From Burkholderiales bacterium (lineage in GTDB: Bacteria; Pseudomonadota; Gammaproteobacteria; Burkholderiales; Burkholderiaceae_D), in contig CANGAW010000029.1 of assembly GCA_947451925.1 (NCBI GenBank), positions 1-36,671 on the forward strand: a stretch of 36,671 nt of DNA. The letters are read 5' to 3'. Made by a program: the position numbers and the translations under genes. Every line of letters starts with the position of its first letter. The stretch's first letter is position 1. The notes below the pieces were generated by a model. The model was given only the letters and a program-made list of their open reading frames with translations, made no database searches and was not told the origin of the DNA. Below are positions 32,772-36,671 of this stretch, in pieces.

Positions 32772-34571
32772 CTACCGTGGCTTGACCTGCCACCAGCTCG
32801 AGATTACATACGGGTCAGCCTGATAAAACTTGGGTGATATCTCAGGCTTGCCGAAGCGATTACGATACGCCACCCGGTGCGTGGCCGAGTACCAATGCGG
32901 CACCACAATGTACTTATGCAGCAGCACCCGGTCCAGCGCCCGCGAAGCCGCCACCAGCTGGCTACGCGAATCGGCGGCAACCAGAGCGCTGACCAGTTTA
33001 TCCACCACCGGATCTTTCAGGCCCCAGGCATTATTGGAGCCTTTTTCATCTGCTGCTTTCGAGCCCAGCATGTCAAACATATCGTTGCCCGGACTGACCA
33101 CGTCAGGAAAACGCACGCTGGTCATATCGAAATCAAATTCTTCCATACGTTTTTGCACAAGTGCAAAGTCAGCCGTACGCTGACGTACATTGACGCCCAG
33201 CTTTTCCAGATTGCGAACATACACCCCGATGATGCGCGAGAGTGCCGACTGATCATCCAGAATTTCAAAACTGAATACTTCGCCTTTGGCATTGCGCAGC
33301 GCGCCATCGCGATAGTTCCAGCCTGCTTGTCTGAACAACTCTCTTGCCTGCAACAGGTTCGCGCGCAAGGAAGCCGGCGGGTCAGTCCGCGGCGGCAGTG
33401 GTGTGGGACCAAAAACGGCAGGATCAAGCTGGTCGCGCAAAGGCTCCAGGAGACTCAGTTCGGCTGGCGACGGCAGACCATGCGCACCCAGTTCGGAATT
33501 GCTGAAAAAAGAATCGATACGCTCGTACTGCGAATAAAACAGCTGGCGGTTCATCCATTCGAAATCCAGCGCCAGCCCCAGTGCGCGGCGCACCCGCACA
33601 TCCTGAAATTGCGGACGCCGCAAATTCATCACGAAGCCCTGCATGCCCGCGCCGTTTGAGTGCTTCAGCGTGGTCTTGATCAGTTCGCCATTGTTGAACT
33701 TCGGCCCTTTGTAGGCCCGCGCCCAGTTCTTGGCGCGGTACTCCACCACTACATCAAATTCACCGGCCATGAAGGCTTCAAGGCGGGCAACATCGTCGTT
33801 ATAAAAACGGTACAAGATACGGCCAAAATTAAAGCTGCCCTTGCGCACTGGCAGGTCCGTGCCCCAGTAGGCAGGGTTGCGCTTGAAACTGATGGCACGA
33901 CCCAGATCGAAACGCTCGATCAGGTAAGGCCCGCTGGCAATCGGGGCAGTGAGTTGAATTTTGTCGAACGGTGTGCCGGCTGCCCACTTGCGCGAAAACA
34001 CCGGCATGCCGCCGACAATCAAGGGCAGCTCGCGGTTGGCTGATTTGAAATCAAAGCGCACCGTCAGTACGTCAATCACTTCGCAGCGTTTGACATCGGC
34101 AAAAATCATTTTGAATTGCGGCGCACCCTTTGCCACCAGCGTATCGAACGCGTATTTGACATCGTCGGCCAGCACCGCATCACCATTGTTAAAGCGCGCC
34201 AGCGGATTCAAATGAAAAGTCATGGACAAACGATCCGGCGCCAACACCATATCGTCAGCCAGCAAACCGTACATGGTGGCGACTTCGTCGGCGGAATTGA
34301 TCGCCAGGGTTTCGAACATCAGGTTGGCGACGCCGGCAGCGGCCACGCCCTTCATCGAGAAAGGATTAAATTTATCGAAGCTGGTGCGCGAATCCGGATT
34401 GGCCAGATACAAATCGCCGCCCTTGGGCGCATTCGGATTGAAGTAATCGAAATGGGTAAAACCAACCGGATATTTCGGCGTGTCATAGAGGGAAAACGCG
34501 TGGGCGGCCCATGCGCTGTGAGTGGCAAGGGTGCACATCGTTAACAACAGGCTGAATAAAAATCGCATCAT
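32772..34571 (-). CDS. yejA: Extracellular solute-binding protein, peptide/microcin C type
   Basis: This 599-aa periplasmic binding protein of the SBP_bac_5 family has a signal peptide of about 22 residues (FLFSLLLTMCTLATHSAWA). Conserved segments are FTHFDYFNPNAPKGGDLYL, FNPFSMKGVAAAGV, LMFETLAI, MTFHLNPLARFNNGDAVLADDVKYAFD and VRRALGLALDFEWMNRQLFY. YejA-type proteins deliver oligopeptides to YejBEF. It heads the four-gene yejABEF transcript and diverges from fabI. No microcin biosynthesis genes are near, so ordinary peptide uptake is the likely role. Confidence 0.95.
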   Translation of the reverse strand: MMRFLFSLLLTMCTLATHSAWAAHAFSLYDTPKYPVGFTHFDYFNPNAPKGGDLYLANPDSRTSFDKFNPFSMKGVAAAGVANLMFETLAINSADEVATMYGLLADDMVLAPDRLSMTFHLNPLARFNNGDAVLADDVKYAFDTLVAKGAPQFKMIFADVKRCEVIDVLTVRFDFKSANRELPLIVGGMPVFSRKWAAGTPFDKIQLTAPIASGPYLIERFDLGRAISFKRNPAYWGTDLPVRKGSFNFGRILYRFYNDDVARLEAFMAGEFDVVVEYRAKNWARAYKGPKFNNGELIKTTLKHSNGAGMQGFVMNLRRPQFQDVRVRRALGLALDFEWMNRQLFYSQYERIDSFFSNSELGAHGLPSPAELSLLEPLRDQLDPAVFGPTPLPPRTDPPASLRANLLQARELFRQAGWNYRDGALRNAKGEVFSFEILDDQSALSRIIGVYVRNLEKLGVNVRQRTADFALVQKRMEEFDFDMTSVRFPDVVSPGNDMFDMLGSKAADEKGSNNAWGLKDPVVDKLVSALVAADSRSQLVAASRALDRVLLHKYIVVPHWYSATHRVAYRNRFGKPEISPKFYQADPYVISSWWQVKPR

Positions 34572-34629
34572 CCGAGTCTGGGCAGGTGAGGTGAAGAATG
34601 GCGCTTAGCATAGCGGTTTTCAGGCGAAT

Positions 34630-34658
34630 TTGCCGCCAAAGCTGTCAGCCCCTACAAT
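34630..34658 (+). promoter_or_regulatory. Candidate sigma70 promoter of fabI
   Basis: TTGCCG (34630-34635) and TACAAT (34653-34658) are separated by exactly 17 bases. The predicted start near 34665 is about 40 bases ahead of the fabI ATG. Confidence 0.5.
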
Positions 34659-34704
34659 TGCGCCTTCTGCTGGCACTGCCAGCTATGGCTACCTGGAGTT
34701 TCGA

Positions 34705-35490
34705 ATGGCATTTTTACAAGGCAAAAAAATCCTGATTACAGGCCTGTTGTCCAACCGTTCTATTGCCTACGGCATTGCGCAAGCCTGCAAACGCGAAGGC
34801 GCGGAGCTGGCTTTCACCTATGTCGGCGAGCGCTTCAAAGAGCGCACGACCGATTTCGCCAAAGAATTCGACAGCACGCTGATTTTCGATTGCGACGTTG
34901 GCAGCGATGAGCAAATTGCGGCGGTCTTTACGGAACTGGGAAAATCCTGGAGCCAGCTCGACGGTCTGGTCCACGCCATTGGTTTTGCGCCACGCGAAGC
35001 GATTGCCGGTGATTTCCTCGACGGTCTGTCACGCGAAGGTTTCCGCATTGCCCACGATATTTCCGCTTACAGCTTTCCGGCCCTGGCCAAGGCTGCGCTG
35101 CCTATGCTCTCACCCAATGCGGCGTTGCTGACGCTGTCCTATCTGGGCGCGCTAAGGGCACTGCCCAACTACAACACCATGGGTCTGGCCAAAGCTTCGC
35201 TGGAAGCCAGCGTGCGCTACCTGGCAGAGTCGCTGGGCAAACGCGGCGTGCGGGTCAATGGCATCTCGGCCGGCCCGATCAAAACGCTGGCGGCAAGTGG
35301 CATTAAAGATTTCGGCAAAATCTTAAGTTTCGTTAAAGAGAACTCGCCGCTGCGCCGCAATGTCACGCAGGAAGATGTGGGTAATGCGGCCGCGTTTTTG
35401 TTGTCCGATCTGGCGTCCGGCATTACCGGCGAAATTACCTATGTCGATGGTGGGTTTTCGCAGGTGGTGGCAGGAATGGGCGGGGAATAA
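34705..35490 (+). CDS. fabI: Enoyl-[acyl-carrier-protein] reductase (NADH), FabI
   Basis: This 261-aa short-chain-dehydrogenase-fold enzyme performs the last reduction of each fatty-acid elongation cycle, converting trans-2-enoyl-ACP to acyl-ACP. It has the FabI nucleotide-binding segment [15 protein letters not shown] and the active-site residues Tyr146, Tyr156 and Lys163 (YNTMGLAK, Y-x6-K), at E. coli numbering. The C terminus ([18 protein letters not shown]) is complete. ATG 34705 has TGGAG seven bases upstream; an earlier in-frame TTG would add 25 unsupported residues. A 17-base-spaced promoter candidate precedes it and a strong palindrome follows the stop. Confidence 0.98.
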   Translation: MAFLQGKKILITGLLSNRSIAYGIAQACKREGAELAFTYVGERFKERTTDFAKEFDSTLIFDCDVGSDEQIAAVFTELGKSWSQLDGLVHAIGFAPREAIAGDFLDGLSREGFRIAHDISAYSFPALAKAALPMLSPNAALLTLSYLGALRALPNYNTMGLAKASLEASVRYLAESLGKRGVRVNGISAGPIKTLAASGIKDFGKILSFVKENSPLRRNVTQEDVGNAAAFLLSDLASGITGEITYVDGGFSQVVAGMGGE

Positions 35491-35502
35491 TTTTACGAAC
35501 TT

Positions 35503-35534
35503 CACTGAGCCCCGATGTTCATTGGGGCTCAGTG
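35503..35534. repeat. Perfect palindrome after fabI, REP-like
   Basis: CACTGAGCCCC and GGGGCTCAGTG form a perfect 11-bp stem with a ten-base loop, 13 bases after the fabI stop. It resembles the other REP-like units in layout (CACTG-G/A-rich core-CAGTG) but with a different core, and lacks a T tract. It could also serve as the fabI transcription end. Confidence 0.55.
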
Positions 35535-35583
35535 ATGGCTATGGCGTCCCCCCCCACCCGTGTAATCATTTTTCGGGATGCGC

Positions 35584-36009
35584 CTACATCCCCTCTCCTT
35601 CTTCTTCACGCGTTGTACTGCGACCTGCCTGCAGCAGCAAGTTCCCGATTTCAGTAAAGTGCGTGGATGTTTGGGGCGCGATGGCTTGCATATTCCTTAA
35701 TAAGTCGAGCGGACCATAGCCCAAATTATTGCGAATCAGGCTCCCACCATTATCAAGAAGCAGCTGGATAATTTCGATATCTCCAGCCGATGTGGCATAC
35801 ATCAGCGCATTGTTGCCCACTGAATCACGCAGATTTACATCAGCACCCTGATCAATGAGCATGCGCACACAAGCTAGTTTATTCAAAACAGAAAATCGCA
35901 TCAACAGGCTGGCATGGCTGACTGCTTTTTGATAGTTAACTGAAAGCCCGAACTCGAGCAACACATTGAGAATGTCCACATTGCCATTCATGTACAGCAT
36001 TTCCAGCAA
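35584..36009 (-). CDS. Ankyrin-repeat protein, C-terminal part (separated by frameshift)
   Basis: This 141-aa frame holds the C-terminal ankyrin repeats of a protein whose N-terminal part lies in another frame just upstream. Recognisable repeats are GNVDILNVLLEFGLSVNYQ, LACVRMLIDQGADVNLRDSVGNNALMYATSAGD and IEIIQLLLDNGGSLIRNNLGYGPLDLL. The ATG at 36009 is internal to a repeat and has no Shine-Dalgarno (upstream is the G-run), so it is unlikely to be a natural start. The intact protein would be read through from 35988-36671 if the run of eight G at 36020-36013 were nine or six. The tail is Glu/Gly-rich (STTREEEGEGM). Confidence 0.7.
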   Translation of the reverse strand: MLEMLYMNGNVDILNVLLEFGLSVNYQKAVSHASLLMRFSVLNKLACVRMLIDQGADVNLRDSVGNNALMYATSAGDIEIIQLLLDNGGSLIRNNLGYGPLDLLRNMQAIAPQTSTHFTEIGNLLLQAGRSTTREEEGEGM

Positions 36010-36671
36010 GTTCCCCCCCCTTGTCTGTCAATCACCACATCTTTAATGTCTTCCAGCGCATAGCGCAGCATGACCCTCAATACGTCAGCATGCCCTTGCA
36101 GCACCGCCAAACCTAAAGCACTGTAGTCATGTTTATCCCGGCGTCTTGAGCCCAGGATAGCAGTCAGCGGCGCAGCCTTTAAAAGCTGCTCCACAATGCC
36201 GGCATGTCCCATGCCACAGGCATACATCAGCGCGGTGTAGCCTTTCGAATCGCTATACGCGCTATCGGCACGGTAGTGGATTAGTTCAGCGACCATGCGT
36301 TCATTACCAACACTGACAGCAAAGCTCAGGATAGATCCGCTGCCATCCGACAGGCCGCTCAACAATTGCTTCGTGATCTCAGTGCGCAAACCCGTCAAGG
36401 ACAATACGGATTTGAGAAAATCGACATCATTTTTCTCGACTGAGTTAAACAGCATCCCGCGCAAAGTATCGACATAACCAGGGTGGTCGAGACTGGCGCC
36501 ATGTTGAAGAAACAGCTTCACAAGCGAAGTATTTTGCAGTTTTAATGCGTAACCAAGGAAAGTTGGTGCCCTTGACATTGGGGCTTCGGTATTGGCTCCC
36601 TTTTCAAGTAACAAGCTTAACGCGCCCGTATAGCCAGTGAGCAGACAAGACCGCATTGCGCATTCAAGCGC
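35988..36671 (-). CDS. Ankyrin-repeat protein, N-terminal part, frameshifted and cut by the window edge
   Basis: The frame is open to the right edge, where five codons (ALECA) precede the first visible Met, so the true start lies outside. It contains several ankyrin units: GYTGALSLLLEKGANTEAP, NTSLVKLFLQHGASLDHPG, GNERMVAELIHYRADSAY followed by SDSKGYTALMYACGMGHAG, and DYSALGLAVLQGHADVLRV. Ankyrin repeats mediate protein binding, and no enzymatic domain is visible. It breaks off after VIDRQGGG with a short out-of-frame tail (TCWKCCT), caused by an eight-G tract. It could be a pseudogene, a phase-variable gene or a sequencing error. An ankyrin repeat normally continues as D-x-x-G-x-x-x-L, which is exactly what the other frame supplies. 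Confidence 0.7.
   Translation of the reverse strand, partial: ALECAMRSCLLTGYTGALSLLLEKGANTEAPMSRAPTFLGYALKLQNTSLVKLFLQHGASLDHPGYVDTLRGMLFNSVEKNDVDFLKSVLSLTGLRTEITKQLLSGLSDGSGSILSFAVSVGNERMVAELIHYRADSAYSDSKGYTALMYACGMGHAGIVEQLLKAAPLTAILGSRRRDKHDYSALGLAVLQGHADVLRVMLRYALEDIKDVVIDRQGGGTCWKCCT

Noticed and set aside
29046..34571. yejABEF as part of a peptide-antibiotic locus
   Set aside because: No precursor peptide, modification or immunity genes flank it. It is the common housekeeping importer.
1..36671. CRISPR arrays, prophage, integrative elements, replication origin
   Set aside because: No regularly spaced repeats, integrases, phage genes, or DnaA-box clusters with dnaA/dnaN were seen.

Overview
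The window looks like chromosomal DNA of a betaproteobacterium, most likely Burkholderiales and perhaps Oxalobacteraceae. This rests on the minCDE cluster, a phasin, acetoacetyl-CoA synthetase, yejABEF and fabI, and on the gene order mltD-gloB-methyltransferase-rnhA-dnaQ-tRNA. It is inferred from gene content, not from any search. Most of it is ordinary, densely packed core genome. I see no transposase, integrase, phage gene or CRISPR array.

Layout. (1) 1-2.7 kb, minus strand: vitamin B12 uptake. A cobalamin riboswitch precedes btuB, followed by the start of btuC, which runs off the left edge. (2) 2.8-4.2 kb: an alpha/beta hydrolase convergent with a DUF2721 membrane protein. (3) 4.2-6.3 kb: a regulatory block. 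Two FNR-type boxes and an extended -10 element precede a 19-codon leader ORF that overlaps an orphan NarL/FixJ-type response regulator. This is followed by a Crp/FNR-family regulator without FeS-cluster cysteines, closed by a strong terminator. (4) 6.4-10.2 kb: a phasin, an unknown 199-aa protein and a pair of acyl-CoA dehydrogenase subunits. (5) 10.3-13.1 kb: minC-minD-minE followed by an overlapping DUF429 gene whose last codons come from a REP-like palindrome. (6) 13.2-19.9 kb: acetoacetyl-CoA synthetase, a small coiled-coil protein, a phosphoribosyltransferase, a secreted DNA/RNA non-specific nuclease, a small unknown protein and a YgiQ-type radical SAM enzyme. (7) 19.9-24.0 kb, minus strand: three tandem paralogous lipoproteins of DUF4382 type, visibly more AT-rich than their surroundings. 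(8) 24.2-29.0 kb: tRNA-Val(CAC), dnaQ, REP-like elements, rnhA and a YafS-like methyltransferase, head to head with gloB and then mltD. (9) 29.0-34.6 kb, minus strand: the yejA-yejB-yejE-yejF peptide ABC importer. (10) 34.7-36.7 kb: fabI, then an ankyrin-repeat gene interrupted by a frameshift at a run of eight G, running off the right edge.

I found no clearly new multi-gene system. The observations most worth following are the FNR-box/leader-ORF/response-regulator/FNR-family arrangement at 4.2-6.3 kb, the three-copy lipoprotein array, the homopolymer frameshift in the ankyrin gene, and the composite REP-like elements, one of which has extended a protein.
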